Numbered from the stretch's first letter, positions 9,334-21,085 are shown. The stretch is 64,000 bases of DNA from Rhodocaloribacter litoris (GCF_011682235.2 NZ_CP076718.1:1279519-1343518); one strand, 5' to 3'. Notes: generated from the sequence alone by a model not told the origin. Program-made: numbers and translations.

Positions 9334-10329
9334 TCAGCCGGCGTACATCACCTGCTTGCAGGCCTCGTACGCGTCGTCCTCCTGCGGCATGTAGTACTCC
9401 ATCAGGTTCTTGGCATACGGAGCGGGCACGTCCTTCGCCGTGATGCGCCGGATGGGTGCGTCGAGGTAGTCGAAGGCACGGTCCTGGATCTGATAGGCGA
9501 TTTCCGAAGAGATACTCGCATAGGGGTTGCTCTCGTCGATGATCACGCAGCGGTTCGTCTTCTTGATCGAGGCGACGATGGTGTCGATGTCGAGCGGGCG
9601 GAGCGTGCGCGGGTCGATGACCTCGGCGCTGTAGCCTTCTTCGGCCAGGCGGTCGGCCACACGCAGGGCGATCCAGTAGCTCTTGCTGTGTGCCACGATC
9701 GTCACGTCCTCCCCTTCCCGGGCGATGCGCGCCTTGCCGAGCGGGATGAGGTAGTCCGGCTCGTCAGACACCTCCCCGCGCAGGCCATACATGACCTCAC
9801 TCTCGAGAAAGATGACCGGGTCATCGTCCCGGATGGCCGACTTGAGCAGCCCCTTCGCGTCGTCCGGGTTCGAGGGGGCCACGACCTTCAGGCCCGGAAT
9901 CGTCGCATAGATCGACTCGGTGGAGGTGCTGTGTGTGGCGCCGAGTTGCCCGGCGGCCCCGTTGGGCCCCCGGAAGACGATGGGGAGCTTGAACTGCCCG
10001 CCGGACATGTACCGGATCTTCGCCGCGTTGTTGATGAGCTGGTCGAAGGCGACGAACGAGAAGTTGAACGTCATGAACTCGATGATCGGGCGCAGGCCGT
10101 TCAGGGCCGCGCCGATGCCCAGCCCGGCAAAGCCGTTCTCGCTGATGGGCGTGTCGATGACCCGCTTCGGCCCGAACCGGTCGAGCATGCCCTCGCTCAC
10201 CTTGTAGGCCCCGTTGTACTGGGCCACTTCCTCCCCCATGAGGAAGATGTTTTCGTCGCGCTCCATCTCCTCGACCATGGCCGCGCGGATCGCTTCACGA
10301 AACTGCAGTTCTGCCATATCGCTGTGCAA
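9334..10329 (-). CDS. pdhB: Pyruvate dehydrogenase E1 component, beta subunit
   Basis: 331 residues, the usual length for the transketolase-like beta subunit of a heterotetrameric E1. It begins MAELQFREAIRAAM if the internal Met is used; the frame opens four codons earlier (MHSDMAEL), so the exact start is uncertain. Conserved elements include GEEVAQYNGAYKVS, the region with ISENGFAGLGIGAAL, and the C-terminal domain with IDPRTLRPLD and ITAKDVPAPYAKNLM. It works with PdhA to decarboxylate pyruvate and to load the acetyl group onto the E2 lipoyl domain. Located 42 bp after pdhA and 56 bp before pdhC on the same strand. Confidence 0.95.
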   Translation of the reverse strand: MHSDMAELQFREAIRAAMVEEMERDENIFLMGEEVAQYNGAYKVSEGMLDRFGPKRVIDTPISENGFAGLGIGAALNGLRPIIEFMTFNFSFVAFDQLINNAAKIRYMSGGQFKLPIVFRGPNGAAGQLGATHSTSTESIYATIPGLKVVAPSNPDDAKGLLKSAIRDDDPVIFLESEVMYGLRGEVSDEPDYLIPLGKARIAREGEDVTIVAHSKSYWIALRVADRLAEEGYSAEVIDPRTLRPLDIDTIVASIKKTNRCVIIDESNPYASISSEIAYQIQDRAFDYLDAPIRRITAKDVPAPYAKNLMEYYMPQEDDAYEACKQVMYAG

Positions 10330-10371
10330 AGGTTGTTCGTTCAGGAACGGGGGATCTCCGATCCGCCCGGC

Positions 10372-11523
10372 TTACGCGAGAAAAGGATAATCCTCCTGCG
10401 TGTACACGTCCTCGTAGATCGTCTCCAGCGGCGGGAGGGGGCTGTTCTCGGCGAACTCGACCGCCCGCATCACCTCCTCCTTCACCTCCTCGTCGATCCG
10501 GTCGAGGTCTTCGTTGCTGGCGATCTCGTGCTGGCGGATGTAGGCCTTGAGGCGGATGATCGGGTCCTCCTGCTTCTTTCGCTCGAGCTCCTCTTTCGTG
10601 CGATACTTGCCGGGGTCACTCATGGAGTGGCCGCGGTACCGGTAGGTGCGGATCTCGAGGATCGACGGCTTGAAGCGACGCGCCAGCTCGGCGTGATCCT
10701 GGATCGCCTTGCACACGGCAAAGACGTCCATGCCGTTGACCATCGCCGCCTCCATGTTGTTGCTGATGGCGTGCTTGATGAAGACCGTCTCGGCAAAGGC
10801 CCGGTCGATGGCCGTGCCCATGGCGTACTGGTTGTTCTCGATGATGAAGATCACGGGAAGTTCGTAGAGCGCCGCCAGGTTGAAGGCTTCGTGCACGGCG
10901 CCCTGCCCCATGGCCCCGTCGCCCAGGAACGTCAGGCAGACACCGCCGTCCTCGCGGTACTTGTGGGCAAACGCGATGCCGGTACCCACCGGCACGTGGG
11001 CCCCCACGATGCCGTGCCCGCCGAAGAAGCGTTTCTCGGCCTTGAAGTAGTGCATCGAGCCGCCCTTGCCGCGCGAACAGCCGTCGATCTTGCCGAAAAG
11101 CTCGGCCATGCACTCATCGGCCGTCATCCCCAGCGCCAGGCCGATCCCGTGATCGCGGTAGGCGGTGATGACCGAGTCATGCCCGATGCGGATCGCCTGC
11201 GCGGCCCCGGTCGAGACCGCCTCCTGCCCGATGTACAGGTGCAGGAAACCGGCGATCTTTTGCTTGCCGTACATCTGTGCCGCCCGCTCCTCGAAGCGAC
11301 GCTGCAGGAGCATGTTGCGGTACATGCCGAGGACCTGTTCCTCCGAAAGGCCGACGTCCTTGTGGCCGTACTTGCCGGCCTGGTAGTTGGTAAAGACGTG
11401 CTTGACCTCGATCCGGGGCGGAATCTCCAGATCCTGCCCGTTGACCACGGCCCCCTCGGCCGGTACACCCTGCTCCTCTACCTGGTCACGCTGGCGCGTG
11501 CGCTTTTTCGTCTCGCTGGCCAT
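10372..11523 (-). CDS. pdhA: Pyruvate dehydrogenase E1 component, alpha subunit
   Basis: 383 residues. The thiamine-diphosphate motif GDGAMGQG...NLAALYELPVIFIIENNQ is complete, and the phosphorylation-loop-like region YRYRGHSMSDPGKYR is present as in other alpha subunits. The N-terminus carries a 35-residue Lys/Arg/Glu-rich extension of no obvious function before the conserved core (LGMYRNMLLQRRFEERAAQMYG). It is first in the operon pdhA-pdhB-pdhC, so the 334-bp gap upstream should hold the operon promoter. A branched-chain 2-oxoacid dehydrogenase has the same architecture; the neighbours and motif details fit pyruvate better. Confidence 0.93.
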   Translation of the reverse strand: MASETKKRTRQRDQVEEQGVPAEGAVVNGQDLEIPPRIEVKHVFTNYQAGKYGHKDVGLSEEQVLGMYRNMLLQRRFEERAAQMYGKQKIAGFLHLYIGQEAVSTGAAQAIRIGHDSVITAYRDHGIGLALGMTADECMAELFGKIDGCSRGKGGSMHYFKAEKRFFGGHGIVGAHVPVGTGIAFAHKYREDGGVCLTFLGDGAMGQGAVHEAFNLAALYELPVIFIIENNQYAMGTAIDRAFAETVFIKHAISNNMEAAMVNGMDVFAVCKAIQDHAELARRFKPSILEIRTYRYRGHSMSDPGKYRTKEELERKKQEDPIIRLKAYIRQHEIASNEDLDRIDEEVKEEVMRAVEFAENSPLPPLETIYEDVYTQEDYPFLA

Positions 11524-11857
11524 AACGTTTTCGTCTTAAGAGGTTAAAGGGAGATGATCTCCCCGAACTACGTTGTGCAATATAGGACAAACCGCCCTGC
11601 ACCCGGCACCGATCCCGACCGGCGCAGCGCATCTTTTCACGGAAAGCGAGCTTTATAAAATAAGACTTTTGCGCCCCCAAACCCAGCGTTAATCCGATCT
11701 TAACGAGCGGAACCCCTTTTCCCCCCGCCCGTAGATCCCGGCGGTCGTGCCTGTAGCTTTTCCGCCCTGCCGAACACGAAGGTGCCGGCAGCTTCCCGGG
11801 TGCCGCGCGGCGCAGGTTGTGCGGACCCGTTTCCCCACCCCAGCTCCCTCGTGTAAC
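11524..11857. promoter_or_regulatory. Divergent intergenic region between pdhA and the ECF sigma gene
   Basis: No gene is seen. The region is more AT-rich than its surroundings, notably around 11640-11700 (TTATAAAATAAGACTTTTG, then TTAATCC and TTAACG), as expected for promoters of the two divergent units. I could not fix a transcription start. A sigma-factor frame remains open back to 11747 but is not needed to make a full-length protein. Confidence 0.4.
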
Positions 11858-12487
11858 GTGCCCGAGCCCAAGCCTACCCAAGGACACGCATCGCCTTCGA
11901 AGCCCCCGGCACCCGGCGACCCGATCGACCTGGAGGCACTGCTGCAGGGCGACCCGGCCGTCTTCGAACAGCTCGTGCGCCAGGAAAGCCCCCGGCTCTA
12001 CCGGGTGATCCTCCGCATCGTCCACGACGAGGACGAGGCGGCGAGCCTCCTGCAGGAGACCTTCCTCCAGGCCTACCAGCGCCTGCATACGTTCCGCCGC
12101 GAATCGAAGGTGACCACCTGGCTCTATGCCATCGGCATCAACCTGGCGCGCGCCTCGCTGCGCAAATCGCGCCGCTACGACACGCTCTCCGACGAAGACC
12201 TCGAACGGCTGCAACCACGCTTTACCGGCTTCGGCACCCATGCCGGCGACTATGAACCGTGGAACCCACAGCGTGTGGCGGAGCAGGCCGAACGCAAACG
12301 CCTGGTCCACGAAGCCATCCGGCAACTTCCACCGGACTACCGGCTCGTCGTCACGCTGCGCGACATCGAAGAGCTCTCGACGGCCGAAACGGCCGAGATC
12401 CTCGAGATCAGCGAGGGGGCCGTCCGCGTGCGCCTGCACCGTGCCCGCCGGGCCCTCCGCAGCCTGCTGGACCGCTACTTCCATTGA
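11858..12487 (+). CDS. ECF-family RNA polymerase sigma factor
   Basis: 209 residues from a GTG at 11858; longer starts back to 11747 add only a Pro/Arg/Cys-rich tail with no homology to sigma factors. Region 2 covers LLQGDPAVFEQLVRQESPRLYR...EDEAASLLQETFLQAY, with the DEDEA/DLLQETF core that binds the -10 element. Region 4 is the C-terminal helix-turn-helix with LPPDYRLVVTLRDIEEL and ISEGAVRVRLHRARRAL. The gene is followed 23 bp later by a zinc-finger protein, the typical sigma/anti-sigma pair. It probably directs RNA polymerase to a stress or envelope regulon released when the anti-sigma lets go; the signal is unknown. Confidence 0.9.
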   Translation: MPEPKPTQGHASPSKPPAPGDPIDLEALLQGDPAVFEQLVRQESPRLYRVILRIVHDEDEAASLLQETFLQAYQRLHTFRRESKVTTWLYAIGINLARASLRKSRRYDTLSDEDLERLQPRFTGFGTHAGDYEPWNPQRVAEQAERKRLVHEAIRQLPPDYRLVVTLRDIEELSTAETAEILEISEGAVRVRLHRARRALRSLLDRYFH

Positions 12488-12510
12488 ATGAATGCACGCC
12501 CTGATCCTAC

Positions 12511-12792
12511 ATGCGCAAGGTTCTCCATCTCCTCCAGCAAATGATCGGCCGCACCCCCTCCTGCAGGAAGGTCAACGAGTTCCTGGCCGATTACCTCGAC
12601 GGCACGCTCGACCCGCAGACCAAGGCCCGCTTCGACGCCCACCTGGATGCCTGCCCGAAGTGCAAGCGTTACCTCGAACAGTACCTCCAGACCGTCGAAC
12701 TCGTCAAGACGAACGGCACCGTCGAGCCGCCGCCCGAACTCGTCGAGCATACCCTCGCCTTCCTGCGCCGGCAACTCGAACGGCCGTCCTGA
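12511..12792 (+). CDS. Putative zinc-finger anti-sigma factor
   Basis: 93 residues. It contains the zinc-binding anti-sigma (ZAS, zf-HC2-like) pattern: a Cys at residue 18 and then HLDACPKC (H-x3-C-x2-C) near residues 43-50. No membrane segment is present, so it is a soluble, cytosolic anti-sigma, of the kind in which thiol oxidation or zinc loss often releases the sigma factor; that role is inferred. It lies 23 bp after the ECF sigma gene and is almost certainly cotranscribed with it. Confidence 0.8.
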   Translation: MRKVLHLLQQMIGRTPSCRKVNEFLADYLDGTLDPQTKARFDAHLDACPKCKRYLEQYLQTVELVKTNGTVEPPPELVEHTLAFLRRQLERPS

Positions 12793-12931
12793 CATCCCGG
12801 TCCCCGGCCACAGATTCAACGATTCCTCGCCTGCAAAAGCCGCCGGACCGGGAACGCATCGCCCCTCCCGCTCGTCATTGGCGGCAATTTTTTGGATATT
12901 CCGGGACCCTCAACCGGATGCAGCCTGCCCT

Positions 12932-13708
12932 GTGGAACCCAGACCCTCCGCCCTTCCCTTCCGAGACGATGCACCCGGCACCGGCAAACGGGCCCTGGTG
13001 ATCATCCCCACCTACAACGAAGCCCGCAACATCCAAACGGTTCTCGAGCAGGCGCTCGCCCAGCCCGGCACCCTCCACGTCCTCGTCGTCGACGACGCCT
13101 CCCCGGACCGGACCGCCGACCTGGTCCGGGCCATGCAGCCTCAGTACCCGGAGCGGCTGCACCTCATCGAGCGCTCCGGCAAACAGGGCCTGGGGACGGC
13201 CTACCTCACCGGCTTCCGTTTCGCCCTGGACCGCGGCTATACCTACATCTGCGAAATGGACGCCGACCTCTCCCACAACCCCGAAGACCTGCCCCGGCTG
13301 ATCGCCCCCGTCTGCCGGGGCGAGGCGGACCTGGTCATCGGATCCCGCTATGCGGGCGGCGTCCGCGTGATGAACTGGCCCCTCTCCCGCCTCATCCTCT
13401 CCTATGCCGCCGGGGTCTACACCCGCCTGATCACCCGGTTGCCCGTGCACGACGTGACGGCCGGCTTCAAGTGCTTCCACCGGCGCGTGCTCGAAGCCAT
13501 CGACCTCGACCGGGTCAAATCCAACGGCTACTCCTTCCAGATCGAGATGACCTACCGGGCATGGCGCAAAGGATTTCGCATCCTCGAGGTGCCCATCATC
13601 TTCACCGAACGCACCGAGGGACACTCGAAGATGAGCCGGGCCATCGTGCGCGAAGCGGCCTGGAAGGTCTGGGAACTGCGCCTGCGCGCGCTGATCGGAC
13701 GACTCTGA
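12932..13708 (+). CDS. Polyprenol monophosphomannose synthase-like glycosyltransferase (GT2)
   Basis: 258 residues from a GTG at 12932; this start gives the usual family length and leaves about 22 residues before the GT-A fold. Motifs seen are VIIPTYNEARNI, VVDDASPDRTADL, the DxD-type metal site EMDADLSHNPEDLP, and GSRYAGG. The protein ends after about 240 residues of catalytic domain, with no GtrA-like membrane segments, as in soluble DPM1-type enzymes. It is expected to transfer mannose or glucose from a nucleotide sugar to polyprenyl phosphate at the inner membrane face, supplying surface glycosylation. The sugar cannot be told from sequence. It starts 139 bp after the anti-sigma gene and is probably independent. 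Confidence 0.85.
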   Translation: MEPRPSALPFRDDAPGTGKRALVIIPTYNEARNIQTVLEQALAQPGTLHVLVVDDASPDRTADLVRAMQPQYPERLHLIERSGKQGLGTAYLTGFRFALDRGYTYICEMDADLSHNPEDLPRLIAPVCRGEADLVIGSRYAGGVRVMNWPLSRLILSYAAGVYTRLITRLPVHDVTAGFKCFHRRVLEAIDLDRVKSNGYSFQIEMTYRAWRKGFRILEVPIIFTERTEGHSKMSRAIVREAAWKVWELRLRALIGRL

Positions 13709-13890
13709 AACCGGCGAAAAGCGCTTCCCCGTTTCGTTTTTGATTAAATCGACAAACGTGGCACCCGATCCGGCGCCGGCACCGCACTTCGATCCCGTGC
13801 ATCCAGTATTTTCACCGGCAGACCGGACCCGGTCCGCCGCGGCGAGGATCCATCGCCGTTGCTTCCCAGAACCTGATCCGTCGATAGCCC

Positions 13891-15153
13891 ATGCCTGACT
13901 ACGCTCACCTGACGCCGCCTGCCGAAGGCGACCTGATCACGATGGAAGGCGGGCGCCTGCGCGTGCCCGACCACCCGATCATCCCCTTCATTGAAGGAGA
14001 CGGCACCGGCCCCGACATCTGGCGCGCCGCCCGGCGCGTCTTCGACGCCGCCGTGGCCCGGGCCTACGGCGACGCCCGCCGGATCGTCTGGTTCGAGGTC
14101 TTCGCCGGTGAAAAGGCCTACAACCTCCAGGGCACGTGGTTGCCGGAAGACACGCTGAAGGCCATCGAGCACCACCTCGTCGCCATCAAGGGCCCGCTCA
14201 CGACGCCCGTCGGCGGCGGCATCCGCTCGCTCAACGTGGCCCTGCGCCAGAAGCTCGACCTCTATGCCTGCGTGCGGCCCGTCCGCTACTTCGAGGGCGT
14301 CCCCTCCCCCGTCCGGCAACCCGAGGCCGTGGACATGGTCATCTTCCGGGAAAACACGGAAGACATCTACGCCGGCATCGAGTTCAAGGCGGGCACGGAA
14401 GAAGTGGAACGCTTCAAACAGGTCTTCCGCGAAGCCTTTCCCGAGCAGTACGCCAAGATCCGCTTTCCCGACACGAGCGGCATCGGCATCAAGCCCGTCT
14501 CACAGGAAGGAACGGCCCGCCTGGTCCGCGCCGCCATCCGGTACGCCATCGCCCAGGGACGCTCGAGCGTGACGCTCGTCCACAAGGGCAACATCATGAA
14601 GTTCACCGAGGGCGCCTTCCGCGACTGGGGCTACCAGGTGGCCCGCGACGAGTTCGGCGCACGTGACCTCGACGGCGGCCCCTGGCAGGTCCTCCCCCTC
14701 GACGACGGCCGCGAGCTCGTCATCAAGGACGTCATCGCCGACGCCTTCCTGCAGCAGATCCTGACCCGCCCGGCCGAGTACGACGTCATCGCCACGATGA
14801 ACCTCAACGGCGACTACGTCTCCGACGCGCTGGCCGCGCAGGTGGGCGGCATCGGCATCGCACCGGGGGCCAACATCAACTACGACACCGGCGCCGCCAT
14901 CTTCGAGGCCACCCACGGCACCGCACCCAAGTATGCCGGGCAGGACAAGGTCAACCCCAGTTCGGTCATCCTCTCCGGCGAGATGATGTTCCGCTACCTG
15001 GGCTGGAACGAGGCGGCCGACCTCATCATCCACGCCATGGAAAAGACCATCGCGCAGAAACGCGTGACCTACGACTTCCACCGGCTCATGGATGGCGCGA
15101 CGCTCCTGAGCACGAGCGCCTTCGGCGAAGCCCTCGTGGAAAACATGGGCTGA
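13891..15153 (+). CDS. icd: Isocitrate dehydrogenase (NADP-type)
   Basis: 420 residues, the normal size of bacterial homodimeric isocitrate dehydrogenase. It oxidatively decarboxylates isocitrate to 2-oxoglutarate in the TCA cycle. Visible features: [14 protein letters not shown] at the N-terminus, the substrate loop [13 protein letters not shown] (with the Ser regulated by AceK in E. coli), [15 protein letters not shown], the catalytic Lys region [17 protein letters not shown], the metal-binding [11 protein letters not shown] and [15 protein letters not shown], and the cofactor-site [17 protein letters not shown]. The TAPKYAG region fits NADP. A strong terminator follows 24 bp after the stop codon, and a 182-bp gap precedes it, so it is probably monocistronic. 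Confidence 0.95.
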   Translation: MPDYAHLTPPAEGDLITMEGGRLRVPDHPIIPFIEGDGTGPDIWRAARRVFDAAVARAYGDARRIVWFEVFAGEKAYNLQGTWLPEDTLKAIEHHLVAIKGPLTTPVGGGIRSLNVALRQKLDLYACVRPVRYFEGVPSPVRQPEAVDMVIFRENTEDIYAGIEFKAGTEEVERFKQVFREAFPEQYAKIRFPDTSGIGIKPVSQEGTARLVRAAIRYAIAQGRSSVTLVHKGNIMKFTEGAFRDWGYQVARDEFGARDLDGGPWQVLPLDDGRELVIKDVIADAFLQQILTRPAEYDVIATMNLNGDYVSDALAAQVGGIGIAPGANINYDTGAAIFEATHGTAPKYAGQDKVNPSSVILSGEMMFRYLGWNEAADLIIHAMEKTIAQKRVTYDFHRLMDGATLLSTSAFGEALVENMG

Positions 15154-15177
15154 GCCCGCCCCCCTCCGCATCCTTCC

Positions 15178-15213
15178 GGGCGCACGGAGCACCGCCACCG
15201 TGCGCCCTTTTTT
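15178..15213 (+). terminator. Intrinsic terminator after icd
   Basis: A perfect 10-bp stem (GGGCGCACGG / CCGTGCGCCC) around a 10-nt loop, followed by six T residues. Confidence 0.92.
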
Positions 15214-15510
15214 CGTTCTCCTTCACAACCCGGTCCGGGCCGGCCCATTAAAAATCGCCGCCTCGATCCGATACTCACTCAAAACGAAATTCAACCCGGA
15301 TACGCATCCGAAGCGAAGGCCCGGCCTCCGATCGCGCTGCCCCTCTCTTGAAACCCCTGCTCCTCAGGCGACCGGACCCTTCGTGACGGGACGATGCGCA
15401 CGACCGGCCCGCAGGCCGGTGCGACGTCGAAAAACGTGTCGTACGCTTGATCGTCGCGGGATACGCCGGGGCGAGGTGCCCTGTGTGTCTCCCGGCCAGT
15501 AGTTCGTCCC

Positions 15511-17673
<2,163 letters not shown>

Positions 17674-18180
17674 GCGAACGCTTCTGTGTGTCGATGATGA
17701 GGAAGGAGTGCTGCGCTCGCTCCGGCGCGTGCTCCGGAAGGAGCCGTACCGGGTGCTGACGGCCACGAGCGGCACCGGAGCGCTGGCGATCCTGGAGCGG
17801 CACCCCGTACAGGTGGTGCTCGCCGACCAGCGCATGCCGGACATGACGGGCACGGACCTCCTGCGCGAGGTCCGGAGCCGCTATCCGGCGACCATACGGA
17901 TCATCCTCTCCGGCTATGCCGAGCCGCATGCCATCGTGGCGGCCATCAACGAGGCCGAGGTGTTTCGCTTCCTGCCCAAACCCTGGAACGACGACGACCT
18001 CCGGGCCACCCTCCGGGCCGGCTTCGCCCGCTGGGAGAGCCGGCAGGCCACGCTCCGTCTGACCGAACTCTTCAGGACCGAACTGGAGCGGATGCGCCGG
18101 GACCGCGAGGCGCTCGCCGAGCGGCTGGCCGCCCACGACCAGGCCCCCTGCCGTCCAACCCACAAACCCGACCCTGCACC

Positions 18181-19566
18181 ATGACGGCTTCCCCGGCTGC
18201 CCGGCGGGACGAGACGGCCGAACGGCCCCGGCTGCTGCTCGTCGACGACGAGGAAAACATCCTGCATGCCCTGCACCGGCTGCTGCGCAAGCAGTACGAG
18301 GTCCATACCACCACCTCGCCGGAGGAAGCCCTCGACCGGGTGCGCGAGCAGTCCTACGCGGTGCTCCTCTCGGACCAGCGCATGCCGGGTATGGACGGCA
18401 CCGAGCTGATGGCCCGCGCCCGCGAACACGCCCCCGACACCATACGGATCATCCTGACCGGCTACGCCGACATCCACGCCGTCATCCGGGCCATCAACGA
18501 AGGCGCCATCTACCGCTTCCTCACCAAACCCTGGAACGACGACGAGCTGCAGGCCACGCTGCGCCAGGCCGTGGCCCAGTACGAACTCGTCCAGGAAAAC
18601 CAGCGGCTGCTGTCCCTGACGGAAGAACAGAACCAGAAGCTGGAAGCCTTCAACAGGACGCTGCGCCAGAAGGTCATGGAGCGCACCCGCCAGGTGACCG
18701 AGTTGAACCAGTCCCTGACGAAGAGCTTCCGCGGCACGATCGAGGTGCTGTCCCAGCTGGCGGACATGCACAGCCCGGCCCTGAGCAAGCACGCCAAGCG
18801 CGTGACGGCCCTGGCCTGCATGATCGGCGAACGGCTCCGGCTCGGCAGCGAGCAGCTCTTCCAGCTGGAGGTGGCCGCCACGCTGCACGACATCGGCAAA
18901 ATCACGATGGACCCGAACCTGCTCAAGCAGCCCTATGCCCAGATGAAGGCCCACGACCGGGCCGTCCTGATGACGCACGCCACCCGGGGCGCCGCGCTCG
19001 TCCAGATGATTCCGAACCTGGAGGAAGCCGCCCGCTACGTCCGCCACCACCACGAGCACTACGGCGGCGGCGGGTTCCCCAAACGCCTCGAAGGCAACCA
19101 GATCCCCCTGGGCTCCCGCATCATCGCCGTCGCCGATGCGTTCGACAACGCCCTCAACGGGCGCAGCTCGTTCCAGAAAACCACCCCCGAACAGGCCCTG
19201 AAGTACGTCCGGGACAACACCCCGACGCTGTTCGACCCCTACCTCGTCGATATCCTCATCACGTGTATCCTGCAGGAGAACCGCCCCATCAACCACGCCA
19301 TGGAGGTGGAGGTGGGCCTGTTCGACCTGAAGCCCGGCATGGTACTGGCCCGCGACGTGCGCTCGATCCGCGGCATCCTGCTCCTGGAGAAGCACCAGGT
19401 CCTCGACGAAGGGTTCATCAACCGGCTGCACGCCTACCACGAAACGGAACCGATCATCGACGGCATCCTGGTCTACCGCAACCAGACGGCGGCCACCGAC
19501 GCACGACCGGCTCCGGCCGACGTGCCGCCCGCCGCCGGTCCTCCCCCGGTGCTCCTTTCACGCTGA
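18181..19566 (+). CDS. Response regulator with variant HD-GYP domain
   Basis: 461 residues, overlapping the preceding regulator by ATGA. The receiver domain (about 15-130) has VDDEEN, phospho-acceptor Asp65 in LSDQRMPG, and FLTKPW. A coiled-coil linker (about 145-180) leads to an HD-type phosphohydrolase domain with HDIGK at residues 236-240. The second signature is HHHEHYGGGGFP (289-300): canonical HD-GYP proteins have HHExxDGxGYP, so here the Asp is Gly and GYP is GFP. HD-GYP domains hydrolyse cyclic di-GMP (RpfG type); the altered motif leaves activity and substrate uncertain. About 70 residues of C-terminal extension (VGLFDLKPGMVLARDV ...) resemble the tail seen in many of these two-domain regulators. 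Confidence 0.88.
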   Translation: MTASPAARRDETAERPRLLLVDDEENILHALHRLLRKQYEVHTTTSPEEALDRVREQSYAVLLSDQRMPGMDGTELMARAREHAPDTIRIILTGYADIHAVIRAINEGAIYRFLTKPWNDDELQATLRQAVAQYELVQENQRLLSLTEEQNQKLEAFNRTLRQKVMERTRQVTELNQSLTKSFRGTIEVLSQLADMHSPALSKHAKRVTALACMIGERLRLGSEQLFQLEVAATLHDIGKITMDPNLLKQPYAQMKAHDRAVLMTHATRGAALVQMIPNLEEAARYVRHHHEHYGGGGFPKRLEGNQIPLGSRIIAVADAFDNALNGRSSFQKTTPEQALKYVRDNTPTLFDPYLVDILITCILQENRPINHAMEVEVGLFDLKPGMVLARDVRSIRGILLLEKHQVLDEGFINRLHAYHETEPIIDGILVYRNQTAATDARPAPADVPPAAGPPPVLLSR

Positions 19567-19576
19567 CCGGCGCAGC

Positions 19577-20731
19577 CTAGACCGTAGCCGCCGGAACGGC
19601 CGCGACCTCTTCGAGCAGGCTGTCGTAGGCCGCCACGTGCGTGCGCCAGTCGAGTCGCTCGGGTATGCTCCGCAGCGTGGAAACGGGCAGCGGGCGTTCC
19701 TCTCCCCGCAGGATGGCGGACAGGATCCGGTAGAGCTCCTCCTCGTCCTCGTAGAGGATGGGGGCGTGCAGCAGCGGCCGGTGCAGCGACGCGGGAATGA
19801 GTTCGGGATAGCTGAGCCGGTTGGGCAAAAGCGGGTGACAGCCGCAGTAGATGGCTTCCAGGATGGCGATGCCGAAGAACTCGTGCAGGGAGGTGGAAAC
19901 GACCAGGTCGGCGCGGTGCAACAGCCGGCTGTACTCCTCGAAGTCCTCGGCGTACCCGTAGTGGAGGATCCGTTCCGCATACCGCTCGAAGGCCTGCTCG
20001 AACTCGTAGGGCTGCTCTTCGAAGCGCTCCCCGGCCAGGATGAGTTGAAACCGGTGGCCGGTGTCGTCGAGCCGGTTCATCAGGCGGAAGAAGGCCTCCG
20101 GGTTCTTGTCGTACTCCCAGCGCTGGTTCCACAGCACGATGGGCGGCTTCATCCCGGGACCCCAGGTATGAGGCGGGTATTCGGCCCGGAAACGATCATG
20201 CGCCGCCAGGTCCATGCCCAGATGCAGGACGGTGCTTTTCTCCCGGATCTCCTGCACCGTGTGCAGGTGCGTATAATCCGGAAAGCGCCGGAGCAGAACC
20301 GGCAACGCCTCCATAAACTCCTCGTAGTGAAAGTGGGAGTTGAAGACGACGCGGTCGGCGGCCAGGCACGAGAGGTAGTTGATGTAGCCGTAGGTTTCGT
20401 CGCGTTCCTGGCCGGGCGGCAGCGGATAGGTGAGCTGGTTTTCGTGGAGAAAGAAAACGACGGGCACGCCGTCGAAATGGGAGCGGGTCAGCGCCAGGAA
20501 GGCCGGCAGGTTGACCATGTCCGTGGCGAAGATGACGTCCGGGTGGAACCCCTGCTCGGCGGCCTGGACGGCCTTGCGGGCCATCGTGACGGCCCCACCG
20601 TGCATCCGCCACTTCCAGAAGCGGGGCGCCATCGTGATGGGCAGGATCTCATGACGGCTGTGCTTGCAGAAACCGTCCAGAAAGTTACGGTGGGACCCTC
20701 CGTACCAGGGTTCCAGGGCAAGGACCTTCAT
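19577..20731 (-). CDS. tRNA-queuosine mannosyltransferase-like glycosyltransferase (DUF3524/QTMAN family)
   Basis: 384 residues from the ATG at 20731; an upstream in-frame Met (20782) would only add a Pro-rich tail. The N-terminus is the family signature MKVLALEPWYGGSHRNFLDG followed by PRFWKWRMHGGA. The C-terminal half has a GT-B/GT4 layout (IVLWNQRWEYDKNPEAFF, VVSTSLHEFFGIAILEAIYCG). The vertebrate member of this family (GTDC1, QTMAN) mannosylates queuosine in the anticodon of tRNA-Asp. By homology this protein may glycosylate queuosine or a related tRNA nucleoside, but that is inference. It follows a 100-residue small protein by 51 bp on the same strand. Confidence 0.8.
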   Translation of the reverse strand: MKVLALEPWYGGSHRNFLDGFCKHSRHEILPITMAPRFWKWRMHGGAVTMARKAVQAAEQGFHPDVIFATDMVNLPAFLALTRSHFDGVPVVFFLHENQLTYPLPPGQERDETYGYINYLSCLAADRVVFNSHFHYEEFMEALPVLLRRFPDYTHLHTVQEIREKSTVLHLGMDLAAHDRFRAEYPPHTWGPGMKPPIVLWNQRWEYDKNPEAFFRLMNRLDDTGHRFQLILAGERFEEQPYEFEQAFERYAERILHYGYAEDFEEYSRLLHRADLVVSTSLHEFFGIAILEAIYCGCHPLLPNRLSYPELIPASLHRPLLHAPILYEDEEELYRILSAILRGEERPLPVSTLRSIPERLDWRTHVAAYDSLLEEVAAVPAATV

Positions 20732-20782
20732 CGGCTCGTTACGATCTGGGAGCGTTCCGAAAAAAGGACGTGGGGGCTGCAC

Positions 20783-21085
20783 CTACCGTCCGGGCGTCTG
20801 CTCCGGCCTGGGCTCGGCCTCGTCGTTCGCTTCGGCGTCTTTCAGGCGGGCGGCCTCGGCCAGTTCCCGGAGCAGCGCCTCTTCCTCCTGCGGCTCGGCC
20901 GGCCGTACGATGGAAACGGCCCGCACCTGGAGCTTCTCCCGCAGTTCCGCGTCTCGCACCTCCTCGGCCGTGATCAGCTTCTCCTCTCCCGGCCCAAGCC
21001 GGAGCGTGCGCGTGGCCATCTCGATCACCACCGGCCGCGGGTTCGTGTTCTTGATCAGCATACCTTTGCGCTTCCGGGTAGCCAT
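20783..21085 (-). CDS. Small conserved-looking hypothetical protein
   Basis: 100 residues, MATRKRKGMLIKNTNPRPVV at the N-terminus, followed by a central LRLGPGEEKLITAEEVRD and an acidic, helical, Glu/Ala-rich tail. The middle has a beta-strand-like pattern that might be a small barrel; the tail looks disordered or coiled. No known family recognised. It precedes the QTMAN-like gene by 51 bp in the same direction, so cotranscription is likely. The start at 21085 was chosen because the frame upstream is a poor-quality continuation. Confidence 0.65.
   Translation of the reverse strand: MATRKRKGMLIKNTNPRPVVIEMATRTLRLGPGEEKLITAEEVRDAELREKLQVRAVSIVRPAEPQEEEALLRELAEAARLKDAEANDEAEPRPEQTPGR

Noticed and set aside
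13709..13745. GAAAC...GTTTC followed by GTTTTTG as a terminator after the glycosyltransferase gene.
   Set aside because: Only 5 bp of stem with a long loop; too weak to call.
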